In this document: positions 10,497 through 20,817 of the stretch, piece by piece
Layout of the letters: every line of letters begins with the position of its first letter
Position numbering within the stretch: the stretch's first letter is position 1
Source: Zeimonas sp046347945
GTDB taxonomy: Bacteria > Pseudomonadota > Gammaproteobacteria > Burkholderiales > Burkholderiaceae_E
Length of the DNA stretch: 64,000 bases
Assembly: GCA_046347945.1 (NCBI GenBank)
Contig: JAXMFB010000021.1
Coordinates: 5,258 to 69,257 of the forward strand
Reading direction: 5' to 3'
Notes under the pieces: model-generated
What the model was told of the DNA's origin: nothing
Seen by the model: the letters and a program-made list of their open reading frames with translations, nothing else
Databases searched by the model: none
Translations under genes and position numbers: made by a program

Positions 10497-11237
10497 TCAA
10501 CCGTTGAGTTCGTCGGCACGCGCCTGCGCGGCCCGGAAATCGAGCTTGCCCTCGTACAGCGCGCGGCCGAGGATCGCGCCGGTGACGCCGTCTTCCTCGA
10601 TGGCGCAGAGCTTCTCGACGTCCTCGAGGCTGGCGAAACCGCCCGACGCGATGACCGGGATGCGCAGCTCGCGGGCCAGCCGCACGGTGGCCTCGACGTT
10701 CACTCCGGTGAGCATCCCGTCGCGACCGATGTCGGTGTAGATGACGGCCTCGACGCCGTATCCCTCGAACTTCTTCGCGAGGTCGAGCACGTCGTGGCGG
10801 GTGAGCTTGCTCCAGCCGTCGGTGGCGACCTTGCCGTCGCGGGCGTCGAGCCCGACGATGATCTGGCCGGGGAAAGCGCTGCAGGCGTCGTGCAGGAAGC
10901 CGGGGTTCTTGACCGCGGCGGTGCCGATGATGACGTAGCTGATGCCGTCGTCGAGATAGCGCTCGATGGTGTCGAGGTCGCGGATGCCGCCGCCCAGCTG
11001 CACCGGCACGTTGCCGCCGACCGCGTCGACGATCGAGCGGATCGCCGTCTCGTTGCGCGGGCGCCCGGCCACGGCCCCGTTCAGGTCGACGAGGTGGATG
11101 CGTCGTGCCCCCTGCTCGACCCAGTGCCGCGCGACGGCGCCCGGATCGTCGGAGAAGACGGTTTCGGCGTTCATGTCGCCCTGTTTGAGGCGGACGCAGC
11201 GGCCGTCCTTCAGGTCGATGGCGGGGATGAGGAGCAT
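10497..11237 (-). CDS. hisA: ProFAR isomerase
   Basis: Encodes a 246-residue half-barrel-repeat TIM protein, paralogous to HisF, that isomerises ProFAR to PRFAR. Catalytic aspartates are in MLLIPAIDLKDGRCVRL and in AVIYTDIGRDGMLTG, with phosphate-binding loops IASGGFASLEDV and QLGGGIRDL. The start at 11237 has a GAGGAG-like ribosome binding site region (plus-strand 3' side) and the conserved N-terminus. Confidence 0.97.
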   Translation of the reverse strand: MLLIPAIDLKDGRCVRLKQGDMNAETVFSDDPGAVARHWVEQGARRIHLVDLNGAVAGRPRNETAIRSIVDAVGGNVPVQLGGGIRDLDTIERYLDDGISYVIIGTAAVKNPGFLHDACSAFPGQIIVGLDARDGKVATDGWSKLTRHDVLDLAKKFEGYGVEAVIYTDIGRDGMLTGVNVEATVRLARELRIPVIASGGFASLEDVEKLCAIEEDGVTGAILGRALYEGKLDFRAAQARADELNG

Positions 11238-11325
11238 CGCAATGGTGAGGGTCGGTTCGGAAGCTTGCCGGGTGCGGCGCGGCCGCACCCGTCCGGGAAG
11301 GCTGCCTGCCGGCGGGCGCGGCGGG

Positions 11326-11961
11326 CTAGGGTTGCCAGTGGATGAAGTTCTCGTAGAGCCTCAGGCCGTTGGCTGCGCTCTTCTCGGGGTGGAACTGGGT
11401 CGCGAAAATGTTATCCCGCGCCACCGCCGAGGTAAAGCGAAGCCCGTACTCGGTTTCCCCGACCGACAGTTCGCCGGCCGCGGGCACCGCGTAGAAGCTG
11501 TGCACGAAATAGAAGTACGCGCCGTCGGGCACGCCCGACCAGATCGGGTGCGCGCGCGCCTGGGCGACGCGGTTCCAGCCCATGTGGGGCACCTTGAGCG
11601 CCGCGCCGTCGGGCGCACGCATCGCGTCGCGCCGGAACCGCGTCACCTTCCCGCCCAGCACGCCGAGCCCTTCGGTGTCGCCCTCTTCGCTGCGCTCGAA
11701 CAGCATCTGCTCGCCCACGCAGACGCCGAACAGCGGCTTGGTGCGCGCGGCCCGCAGCACGGCCGCGCGCAGCCCGGCCGCGTCGAGATAGCGCATGCAG
11801 TCGGGCATTGCGCCCTGGCCAGGAAATACGACGCGGTCGGCCTCATCGAGTTGGGCAGCGGTGCCCGACACGACCACGCGCGCCTTCGGCGCCACGTGCT
11901 CGAGCGCCTTCGCCACCGAGCGAAGGTTGCCCATCCCGTAGTCGACGACCGCGATCAGCAC
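11326..11961 (-). CDS. hisH: imidazole glycerol phosphate synthase, glutamine amidotransferase subunit
   Basis: Encodes a 211-residue class I glutaminase that supplies ammonia to HisF. The nucleophile cysteine is in LFGVCVGEQMLFE, and the His-Glu pair near the end is in ATQFHPEKSAANG. The start is a GTG at 11961, giving the usual beginning of the family, V-LIAVVDYGMGNL. It lies between hisB and hisA. Confidence 0.97.
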   Translation of the reverse strand: MLIAVVDYGMGNLRSVAKALEHVAPKARVVVSGTAAQLDEADRVVFPGQGAMPDCMRYLDAAGLRAAVLRAARTKPLFGVCVGEQMLFERSEEGDTEGLGVLGGKVTRFRRDAMRAPDGAALKVPHMGWNRVAQARAHPIWSGVPDGAYFYFVHSFYAVPAAGELSVGETEYGLRFTSAVARDNIFATQFHPEKSAANGLRLYENFIHWQP

Positions 11962-11995
11962 CCCCTTCTCCCTTCCCCCTTCACCCCTGCCTCGG

Positions 11996-12583
11996 TCAGA
12001 GCGATTCCTTGGTGGAGGGAATGCGCCCGCCGGCGCGGGGGTCGAGCTCGACGGCCAGGCGCAACGCGCGGGCGAACGCCTTGAACACGGTCTCGCACTG
12101 GTGGTGGGCGTTCTCGCCGCGCAGGTTGTCGACGTGCAGCGTGACCTGCGCGTGGTTGACGAAACCCTGGAAGAACTCGCTCGCGAGGTCGACGTCGAAG
12201 TGGCCGATCATGGCGCGCGTGAACGGCACGTTCCAGTGCAGGCCGGGTCTTCCCGAGAAATCGATGACGACCCGCGTGAGCGCCTCGTCGAGCGGCACGT
12301 AGGCGTGCCCGTAGCGGCGGATTCCCTTCTTGTCGCCGATCGCGCGCGCGACGGCCTGGCCGAGCGTGATGCCGATGTCCTCGACGGTGTGGTGTGCGTC
12401 GATGTGCAGGTCTCCCTGCGCCTCGACCTCGAGGTCGACGAGGCCGTGGCGAGCGACCTGGTCGAGCATGTGGTCGAGGAACGGCACGCCGGTGGCCAGC
12501 TTCTGCTGGCCGCTGCCGTCGAGCGCGACGCGGACCCGGATTCGGGTCTCGGCGGTGTTGCGGGTGACTTCGGCGGTACGCAT
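11996..12583 (-). CDS. hisB: imidazoleglycerol-phosphate dehydratase (monofunctional)
   Basis: Encodes 195 residues. Two repeats of the Mn-binding dehydratase fold carry the signatures PFLDHMLDQVARHG, DLHIDAHHTVEDIGI and NAHHQCETVFKAFARALR. There is no histidinol-phosphatase domain, so another enzyme must provide that step, as usual outside the enteric bacteria. The start MRTAEVTRNTAET at 12583 is taken in preference to an unconserved upstream extension. Confidence 0.97.
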   Translation of the reverse strand: MRTAEVTRNTAETRIRVRVALDGSGQQKLATGVPFLDHMLDQVARHGLVDLEVEAQGDLHIDAHHTVEDIGITLGQAVARAIGDKKGIRRYGHAYVPLDEALTRVVIDFSGRPGLHWNVPFTRAMIGHFDVDLASEFFQGFVNHAQVTLHVDNLRGENAHHQCETVFKAFARALRLAVELDPRAGGRIPSTKESL

Positions 12584-12630
12584 GGGGATCCGGCGGTTCT
12601 CGGGCAGCGCGACCGGCGCGCTGCGGGGGT

Positions 12631-13716
12631 TCACAAGGACTGGCGCAGCGCCTCGACCAGCAGCCGGTTCTCGTCGGGGGTCCCGACCGTCAGCCGAAGG
12701 CAGTTGCGCAGCGATTCGTGCATTCTACCGACGTCCTTGACCAGGACGCCGCGGGCGCGCAGCCGCTCGAAGGTCGCCGGGCCGTCGGGCACGCGCACCA
12801 GCAGGAAATTGGCGCGCGAGGGGAACACCGCCGCGCCGGGCAGGCCGCCGAGCAGCGCGCCCAGCGACCGTGCGAGCGCTTCCCGGTCGGCGCGCAGCCG
12901 CGCCGCTTGCGCCTCGAGCACGTCCAGGTGGTCGATCGCGAAGCGCGCCGCGGCCTCGGTCAGCACGTTGACGTTGTAGGGCGGCCGCACCTTGTCGAGT
13001 TCGGCGAGCCAGGGCCCGGACGCGCTCAGGTAGCCCAGCCGCAGGCCGGCCAGGCCGAGCTTGGAGACGGTGCGCAGGACCATCAGGTTCGGGTACTGCG
13101 GCAGGCGCGGCATCCAGGTGTCGACCGCGAAGGGCTGGTAGGCCTCGTCGATCACCACCAGCCCGGGCGCCGCGTCGAGCACCCGCCCGACTGCCGCCTC
13201 GTCGAAGCAGTTGCCGGTCGGGTTGTTCGGCCAGGAGAGCCACACGATCGCCGGGCGATGCGCTTCGATCGCGGCGAGCATGCCGGGCAGGTCGAGCGAG
13301 AAGTCGGCGGCCAGCGGCACGCCGACGAAACGGCTGCCGGCGAGCCGCGCCGACATCTCGTACATGACGAACGACGGCCACGGCGACAGGTGAACGGCCC
13401 CGGGCCGCGCGGTGGCCACCGTGAGCAGCGTGATCAGTTCATCGGAGCCGTTGCCGAGCAGCACGTCGTGGCCGGCAGGCACGCCGAACCGCTCGCGGAT
13501 CGCCTGCCTGAGCTCGCGGTAGTCCGGCGCCGGGTAGCGGTTGATCGCGACGTCGGCGAGCCGGCGTGCCAGCTCGGCGCGCAACGGCTCGTCGAACCGG
13601 TACGGATTCTCCATCGCGTCGAGCTTGACCAGCCCCACGGCGTCGGGGACGTGGTAGGCCTTCATGGCTAGGATGTCGGCCCGCAGCAGCTCGGCCGGTG
13701 CCAGGCGGGCGCTCAC
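12631..13716 (-). CDS. hisC: histidinol-phosphate aminotransferase
   Basis: Encodes 361 residues of a fold-type I PLP enzyme that converts imidazole-acetol phosphate to histidinol phosphate. The PLP lysine is in LRTVSKLGLAGLRLG, the substrate stretch is KLDAMENPYRF, and IVWLSWPNNPTGN and VVIDEAYQPF are the cofactor-binding segments. The GTG start at 13716 overlaps the hisD stop (GTGA) and gives VSARLAPAELLRADILAM, matching related proteins. Confidence 0.96.
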   Translation of the reverse strand: MSARLAPAELLRADILAMKAYHVPDAVGLVKLDAMENPYRFDEPLRAELARRLADVAINRYPAPDYRELRQAIRERFGVPAGHDVLLGNGSDELITLLTVATARPGAVHLSPWPSFVMYEMSARLAGSRFVGVPLAADFSLDLPGMLAAIEAHRPAIVWLSWPNNPTGNCFDEAAVGRVLDAAPGLVVIDEAYQPFAVDTWMPRLPQYPNLMVLRTVSKLGLAGLRLGYLSASGPWLAELDKVRPPYNVNVLTEAAARFAIDHLDVLEAQAARLRADREALARSLGALLGGLPGAAVFPSRANFLLVRVPDGPATFERLRARGVLVKDVGRMHESLRNCLRLTVGTPDENRLLVEALRQSL

Positions 13717-15041
13717 GACGGCTCGTCCGCTTTGCCCTCCAGGCGCATCTCGGCGCTGCGCGCGTGCGCCTCGAGCCCCTCGCCGCGCGCCAGCGTCGCG
13801 GCGATGCGGCCCAGCGTGCGCGCGCCCGCCGCCGACACCTCGATGATGCTCGTGCGCTTCTGGAAATCGTAGACGCCCAGTGGCGACGAGAAGCGCGCGG
13901 TGCGCATCGTCGGCAGCACGTGATTCGGCCCGGCGCAATAGTCGCCGATCGACTCGGACGACCAGGGCCCGAGGAACATCGCACCGGCGTGGCGGATGCG
14001 CGCCGCCCATTTCGGCGCGTCGGCGGCCGAGATCTCGAGGTGCTCGGCGGCGATCCGGTTCGCGATGCCGCAGGCCTCGTCCATGCTGCGCACGACGACG
14101 AGCGCGCCGCGGTCGGCCAGCGAGCGGGCGATCACCTCGCGGCGCCGCATCGTCGGCAGCAACCTGGCGATCGAGGCCGCCACCCGGTCGGCGAAGCCGG
14201 CGTCGGGCGTGAGCAGGATCGACTGCGCCATCTCGTCGTGCTCGGCCTGCGAGAACAGGTCCATCGCGACCCAGTCCGGGTCGGTCGTGCCGTCGCACAG
14301 CACCAGGATCTCGCTGGGCCCGGCGATCATGTCGATGCCGACGGTGCCGAACACGCGGCGCTTGGCCTCGGCGACATAGGCGTTGCCGGGCCCGACGATC
14401 TTGTCGACCGCCGGCACGGTGGCCGTGCCGTAGGCGAGCGCCGCCACCGCCTGCGCGCCGCCGATCGTGAAGACACGGTCGACCCCCGCGATGCAGGCAG
14501 CGGCCAGCACCAGCGGGTTGCGCACCCCACCCGGCGTGGGGACGACCATCACGAGTTCGGGGACGCCCGCGACGCGGGCCGGCAGCGCGTTCATCAGCAC
14601 CGACGACGGATAGGCCGCCTTCCCGCCGGGCACGTAGAGCCCGACCCGGTCGAGCGGCGTGATCTGCTGGCCGAGCCGGGTGCCGTCGGCCTCGGTGTAC
14701 GACCACGACTTCGCCAGCTGGTGCGAGTGGTAGGTGCGCACGCGCTCGGCGGCCGCGTGCAGCGCATCGCGCTCGGCAGCGTCCAGCGAATCGAGCGCAG
14801 CCCGCAGCTCGGCCCCGGGCAATTCGAGGGCCGCGGCATCGGCCACGTCGACACGGTCGAAGCGCCGCGTGTACTCGATCAGGGCCTCGTCGCCCCGGCG
14901 TCGCACCTCGCGAAGGATCTCGGCGACGGCGCGCTCGACCGCGCCGTCCTGCATCGGCTCGTAGGCGAGCAGCGCGGCGAGCCGCCGGTCGAAATCGGCG
15001 GCGCGGCTGTCCAGCCGCGTGATCGGCACGCCGGCGCTCAT
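13713..15041 (-). CDS. hisD: histidinol dehydrogenase
   Basis: Last enzyme of the pathway, 442 residues, Zn- and NAD-dependent double oxidation of histidinol to histidine. The family signature is visible in DLFSQAEHDEMAQSILLTPD, with GPGNAYVAEAKRRVFG, MIAGPSEILVLCD and the C-terminal GPNHVLPT. The start MSAGVPITRLDSR at 15041 overlaps the hisG stop as ATGA. Confidence 0.97.
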   Translation of the reverse strand: MSAGVPITRLDSRAADFDRRLAALLAYEPMQDGAVERAVAEILREVRRRGDEALIEYTRRFDRVDVADAAALELPGAELRAALDSLDAAERDALHAAAERVRTYHSHQLAKSWSYTEADGTRLGQQITPLDRVGLYVPGGKAAYPSSVLMNALPARVAGVPELVMVVPTPGGVRNPLVLAAACIAGVDRVFTIGGAQAVAALAYGTATVPAVDKIVGPGNAYVAEAKRRVFGTVGIDMIAGPSEILVLCDGTTDPDWVAMDLFSQAEHDEMAQSILLTPDAGFADRVAASIARLLPTMRRREVIARSLADRGALVVVRSMDEACGIANRIAAEHLEISAADAPKWAARIRHAGAMFLGPWSSESIGDYCAGPNHVLPTMRTARFSSPLGVYDFQKRTSIIEVSAAGARTLGRIAATLARGEGLEAHARSAEMRLEGKADEPS

Positions 15042-15682
15042 CGCCCGCCCCCCGCCGCCCGGCCGAGCGCCGCCACCAGCGGCTCGAGCTGCGCCGACCT
15101 CGTCTTCAGCGACGCCTGGTTGACGATCAGCCGCGACGAGATCTGCATGATCTCCTCGACCTCGACCAGGTGGTTCGCGCGCAGCGTGCTGCCCGTGCTC
15201 ACCAGATCGACGATCGCGTCGGCCAGGCCGACCAGCGGCGCGAGTTCCATCGAGCCGTAGAGCTTGATCAGGTCGACGTGCACGCCCTTGGCCGCGAAGT
15301 GCTCGCGCGCGACCTGCACGTACTTGGTGGCGATGCGCAGGCGCGCGCCGCGCCGCACCGCGTTGGCGTAATCGAAGCCGTCCGGCGCGGCCACGCACAT
15401 CCGGCAGCGCGCGATGCCGAGGTCGACCGGCTGGTACAGGCCCTCGCCGCCGTGCTCGAGCAGCACGTCCTTGCCGGCCACGCCGAGGTCGGCCGCGCCG
15501 TACTGGACGTAGGTCGGCACGTCGGAGGCGCGCACGATGATCAGCCGCAGGCCCGGATCGCCGGTAGGCAGGATCAGCTTGCGCGAAGCCGCGATCGACG
15601 CGTCGACCGGGATGCCGGCGGCCGCGAGCAGCGGCAGCGTTTCATCGAAGATGCGACCCTTCGACAGGGCGAGCGTTATCAC
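15038..15682 (-). CDS. hisG: ATP phosphoribosyltransferase, short form
   Basis: First enzyme of histidine synthesis, 214 residues. It contains ITLALSKGRIFDETLPLL, GVAGKDVLLEHG and the PRPP loop DAIVDLVSTGSTLRAN. It is the short HisG that lacks the C-terminal regulatory domain and normally needs HisZ for activity; no hisZ is in this window. The start is GTG at 15682 with GGAG eight bases upstream; a longer reading from ATG at 15748 would add unconserved residues that run into the repeat-rich gap. It opens the nine-gene his run. Confidence 0.95.
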   Translation of the reverse strand: MITLALSKGRIFDETLPLLAAAGIPVDASIAASRKLILPTGDPGLRLIIVRASDVPTYVQYGAADLGVAGKDVLLEHGGEGLYQPVDLGIARCRMCVAAPDGFDYANAVRRGARLRIATKYVQVAREHFAAKGVHVDLIKLYGSMELAPLVGLADAIVDLVSTGSTLRANHLVEVEEIMQISSRLIVNQASLKTRSAQLEPLVAALGRAAGGGR

Positions 15683-15743
15683 GTCAGTGGCTCCAGCGTG
15701 CGTTGCACGAGCTGCGACGCCCGGCGTACGGAAGGTTTGCATG

Positions 15744-15984
15744 GGCAAAGGCGTGGGCCGTGCGCCGCGGGCGCGCCGAGTGCTTGCCCCCGCTTCGCGG
15801 GGGTGCCCTGCGATGCTCGCCGCACCGGCTGGCGCGGCGAAACTCGCTACGCTCGCTGCGCGAGCTCCGCTCGAACAATCGCCGCGAGCATGATGAACGA
15901 TGCGCGCTGCGCGCGCCGCCGGTGCTGCTGCGCTTCTCGGCTGCGCACAAGGCGCGCCCGCGGCGCACGGCCCACGCCTTTGCC
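15744..15984. repeat. inverted-repeat unit A: 34-bp perfect arms around a shared core
   Basis: Bases 15744-15777 are the exact reverse complement of 15951-15984. The 173-base interior contains a small hairpin (15787-15803) and a 41-base core (15832-15872) that recurs, inverted and identical, at 16252-16292 inside unit B. Similarity continues imperfectly for about 45 bases beyond the core. No target-site duplication or open reading frame for a transposase is seen. Confidence 0.9.
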
Positions 15985-16080
15985 GATACCGTCGTTGTGC
16001 TCGCGAGCACCGCCGAGACGCTGATCACGATCCACGCGGTCTTCGCTCCGAGCACCCCGGACGCTTTCAGAGCGGCGGGG

Positions 16081-16440
16081 GGCGGCGGGCCGGGGCGCGG
16101 CCGGCGCGCCCGCTTCGGGGGCGGGCTCTGGGGGCGCGAGTCAGGGGCAGCGGGGCCCGATCGGCGCGGCGATGTCGGCGGCGCCGAGCAGCGCAGCCTC
16201 GGGGTCGGCGCGCGAAGCGCGCTTCGTACTTCTGACTCGCGGCGACTGTCTGAGCGGAGCTCGCGCAGCGAGCGTAGCGAGTTTCGCCGCGCGACCCCGA
16301 GGCGAGCAGCGCCGGGCAGTCGGTGCGAAGCACCGACCGCCGTCGTCATCGCCGCGCCGATCGGGCCCCGCTGCCCCTGACTCGCGCCCCCAGAGCCCGC
16401 CCCCGAAGCGGGCGCGCCGGCCGCGCCCCGGCTCGCCGCC
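16081..16440. repeat. inverted-repeat unit B: 86-bp perfect arms around the inverted core
   Basis: Bases 16089-16174 are the exact reverse complement of 16347-16432; allowing one mismatch (16088 against 16433) the arms extend to 94 bases (16081-16174 and 16347-16440). The 172-base interior carries the same 41-base core as unit A, in opposite orientation (16252-16292). The arms of A and B are not copies of each other although both are extremely GC-rich. The unit stops 42 bases before the murA stop codon. Confidence 0.9.
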
Positions 16441-16482
16441 GCCTGCCGCGACGCGCCGACACCGGAAGTGGGAAGCATCATC

Positions 16483-17742
<1,260 letters not shown>

Positions 17743-17803
17743 GAATGTATCCGGCCTCCCCCGGCGATGGCTGCCGCGCGCGTCGCGGGCCCCGCCGGGG
17801 CCT

Positions 17804-18049
17804 TCATGCGCCGCCGCGGTCCGCGAACTCTTCGGGCGTCAGCGTGTTCATCGACAACGCGTGCACCTCCTCGCGCATGCGGTCGCCGAGCGCCGCATAG
17901 ACGATCTGGTGGCGCTGCACGAGTCGCTTGCCCTCGAACAGTTTCGAGACGATCAGTGCCTCGAAGTGCCGTCCGTCGCCGCTGACCTCGAGATGCTCGC
18001 AATCGAGCCCGTCGGCGATGAACTTGCGGAGATTCTCGGGAGTGACCAT
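17804..18049 (-). CDS. ibaG: BolA/IbaG family protein
   Basis: Encodes 81 residues of a small class II KH-like fold that works with monothiol glutaredoxins in iron-sulfur or stress responses. The family signature is in DGRHFEALIVSKLFEGKRLV followed by RHQIVYAALGD. The C-terminus EEVHALSMNTLTPEEF is typical of the IbaG branch, which sits next to murA in E. coli as here. Confidence 0.93.
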   Translation of the reverse strand: MVTPENLRKFIADGLDCEHLEVSGDGRHFEALIVSKLFEGKRLVQRHQIVYAALGDRMREEVHALSMNTLTPEEFADRGGA

Positions 18050-18107
18050 GGCGCAATCCGGGCGAAACGATGTCGGTTGGAGGATGGATCGGCGGCGGCG
18101 GGCCGCT

Positions 18108-18902
18108 TCAGTGCCGCAGGCGGTAACCGCTCGCCAGCAGCCGCAGCGCGATCGCGCAGACGGCGGCGAGCGTGGCGGCGACGACTGCGAAGCTCGTTGC
18201 CGGCGGGACGTCGGACACCCCGAAGAAGCCGTAGCGGAACCCGTCGACCATGTAGAAGAACGGGTTCAGGTGCGACAGCGTCTGCCAGAAACCGGGCAGC
18301 GACTTCACCGAATAGAACACGCCGGACAGGAACGTGAGCGGCATGATGATGAAGTTCTGGAAGGCCGCGATCTGGTCGAACTTTTCGGCCCAGATCCCCG
18401 CGATCAGGCCCATTGTACCGAGAATCGCGCTGCCCAGCAGCGCGAAGGCGAGGATCCAGGCCGGCGCCGCGAACGACAGATGCGCGAACCACGCGGTGAC
18501 GAAGAACACGCCCGCGCCGACCGCCATGCCGCGCAACATCGAGGCGAGCACGTAGGCCGCGTACATCTCGCGGTGCGACAGCGGCGCGAGCAGCAGGAAC
18601 ACGATGTTGCCGGTGATCTTGCTCTGGATCAGCGACGACGAGCTGTTGGCGAACGCGTTCTGCAGCACCGACATCATCACCAGGCCAGGCAGCAGGAACG
18701 ACGTGTAACGCACCCCCTCGAACACCTGGACGCGGTCTTCGAGCACGTGGGAGAAGATCAGCAGGTAGAGCATGGCGGTGAGCACCGGTGCCGCGATCGT
18801 CTGCACGCCCACCTTGACGAAGCGCAGCACCTCCTTGTGCAGCAGCGTCGCGAAGCCCTGCACCGAGAACGCAGCGTCGGGAGGCTCGCGAACCGGGTCC
18901 AT
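18108..18902 (-). CDS. ABC-2 type transporter permease (YadH family)
   Basis: Encodes 264 residues with six predicted membrane segments, starting in FVKVGVQTIAAPVLTAMLYLLIF. The ABC-2 core is LLPGLVMMSVLQNAFANSSSS and PLTFLSGVFYSVKSLPGFW. It is the membrane partner of the ATPase encoded immediately upstream (stop TGA directly followed by this ATG). The substrate is unknown; YadGH-like pairs are linked by position to the mla genes in Betaproteobacteria. Confidence 0.92.
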   Translation of the reverse strand: MDPVREPPDAAFSVQGFATLLHKEVLRFVKVGVQTIAAPVLTAMLYLLIFSHVLEDRVQVFEGVRYTSFLLPGLVMMSVLQNAFANSSSSLIQSKITGNIVFLLLAPLSHREMYAAYVLASMLRGMAVGAGVFFVTAWFAHLSFAAPAWILAFALLGSAILGTMGLIAGIWAEKFDQIAAFQNFIIMPLTFLSGVFYSVKSLPGFWQTLSHLNPFFYMVDGFRYGFFGVSDVPPATSFAVVAATLAAVCAIALRLLASGYRLRH

Positions 18903-19828
<926 letters not shown>

Positions 19829-19832
<4 letters not shown>

Positions 19833-20200
19833 CGGGCGTGGTGGGTCGAGGGCGTGCCCTGCGCGTCGCGCTCGTCGAACAGCATGTGCTCGACGCCGTA
19901 CAGGCCCGAGAGCTTGTGCAGGTTGGCCGAGGCCCCGACGAACGTGCAGCGGCGGCCGGCGGCCGAGGCACGCCTCGACAACTCGAGCAGCACGCCGATC
20001 AGCGACGAGTCGAAATGCCCGCACGCGGACAGGTCGTACAGCGGCCGCGCGGCTTCGAGCGCCGGAAGCGCCTGGGACAGGGCGGCCCGCGCAGTGGCGA
20101 AGGTGACCTCGGGCGGCAGCGCCAGCGCGCCCGCGGCTCGCAGGCGATCGGCGGGGGGCGGGGCCGCGGGCCGCGCACCCGCTGGTCGCTCGGCGCTCAC
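19829..20200 (-). CDS. mlaB: STAS-domain protein MlaB of the phospholipid transporter
   Basis: Encodes 123 residues from a GTG that overlaps the mlaC stop (GTGA). The STAS fold is recognisable in PLYDLSACGHFDSSLIGVLL and CTFVGASANLHKLSGLYGVE. About 20 Ala/Pro-rich residues precede it. MlaB binds MlaF and stabilises the MlaFEDB complex. Assignment rests on the domain plus its place in the operon. Confidence 0.85.
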
Positions 20201-20817
20201 GTCTTGCCGCTCGCGGCAGGCTGGCGGTTCTTCTCGCTCAGGCTCCTGATCAGCCCTTCGATGCCGCCGGCGCTGACCTCCTGCGCGAACTGCGTGCGGT
20301 AGGTCTCGACCAGCCAGACGCCCAGCACGTTGACGTCGTAGATCTTCCAGCCATCCGCCGCCTTCATCATCCGGTAGTCGAGCTGGATCGGCTCTCCTCG
20401 CGGCTGCAGGACTTCGCTGCGCACGATCACGTCGGTGTCCTGCGGATTGGCGCGCAACGGTCGCATCCGCACCTTCTGGTCGGCGACCGACGACAGCGCC
20501 CCGGAATACGTGCGGATCAGCAGCGCGCGGAACTCGGCCATCAGCTGCTTCTGCTGGTCGGGCGTCGCGCTGCGCCAGTTGCGGCCGACCGACAACGCGG
20601 TCATGCGCCTGAAGTCGACGTGCGGCATCACGGTCGAGTCGACCAGCTCGTTGAGCTTCTTCGGGTCGCCGGCCTGTAGCGCCGTGTCGGACTTGATGCG
20701 CTCGAGGATCTCGTTGCTGAGCCGCTCGATCAGCTTGTCCGGCGCCTCCGGCGCCGCGGCAGCCACCGGCAGCGCGAGCAGCAGCCCGAGGCAGAGCAAC
20801 AGCAGTTTCTTCATCAT
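20197..20817 (-). CDS. mlaC: periplasmic phospholipid-binding protein MlaC
   Basis: Encodes 206 residues. A signal peptide (MMKKLLLLCLGLLLALPVAAA) is followed by the MlaC/Ttg2D domain, with the family's KVRMRPLRANPQDTDVIVRS and DWKIYDVNV-like stretch (ADGWKIYDVNVLGVWLVETY). It shuttles phospholipid between MlaA at the outer membrane and MlaFEDB. The first ATG (20817) overlaps the mlaA stop (ATGATG), so it is preferred over the second at 20814. Confidence 0.95.
   Translation of the reverse strand: MMKKLLLLCLGLLLALPVAAAAPEAPDKLIERLSNEILERIKSDTALQAGDPKKLNELVDSTVMPHVDFRRMTALSVGRNWRSATPDQQKQLMAEFRALLIRTYSGALSSVADQKVRMRPLRANPQDTDVIVRSEVLQPRGEPIQLDYRMMKAADGWKIYDVNVLGVWLVETYRTQFAQEVSAGGIEGLIRSLSEKNRQPAASGKT

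Larger units (their letters stand above)
15683..16482. other. 800-base non-coding gap between murA and hisG, filled by inverted repeats
   Basis: No reading frame here has a recognisable product. Long open frames on both strands are by-products of high GC, and their translations are Arg/Ser/Ala-rich low-complexity sequence. The gap holds two inverted-repeat units (15744-15984 and 16081-16440) plus a small perfect hairpin (15787-15803, 7-bp stem). The flanking genes are co-directional, so read-through RNA from murA into hisG would carry these structures. Confidence 0.8.

Noticed and set aside
15703..16380. Open frames on both strands within the repeat region
   Set aside because: They cross the inverted-repeat arms, lack ribosome binding sites and translate to Arg/Ser-rich sequence; treated as non-coding.
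15744..16440. CRISPR array or insertion sequence in the murA-hisG gap
   Set aside because: The repeats are inverted rather than direct and regularly spaced, and there is no transposase gene, IS-type end or target duplication.
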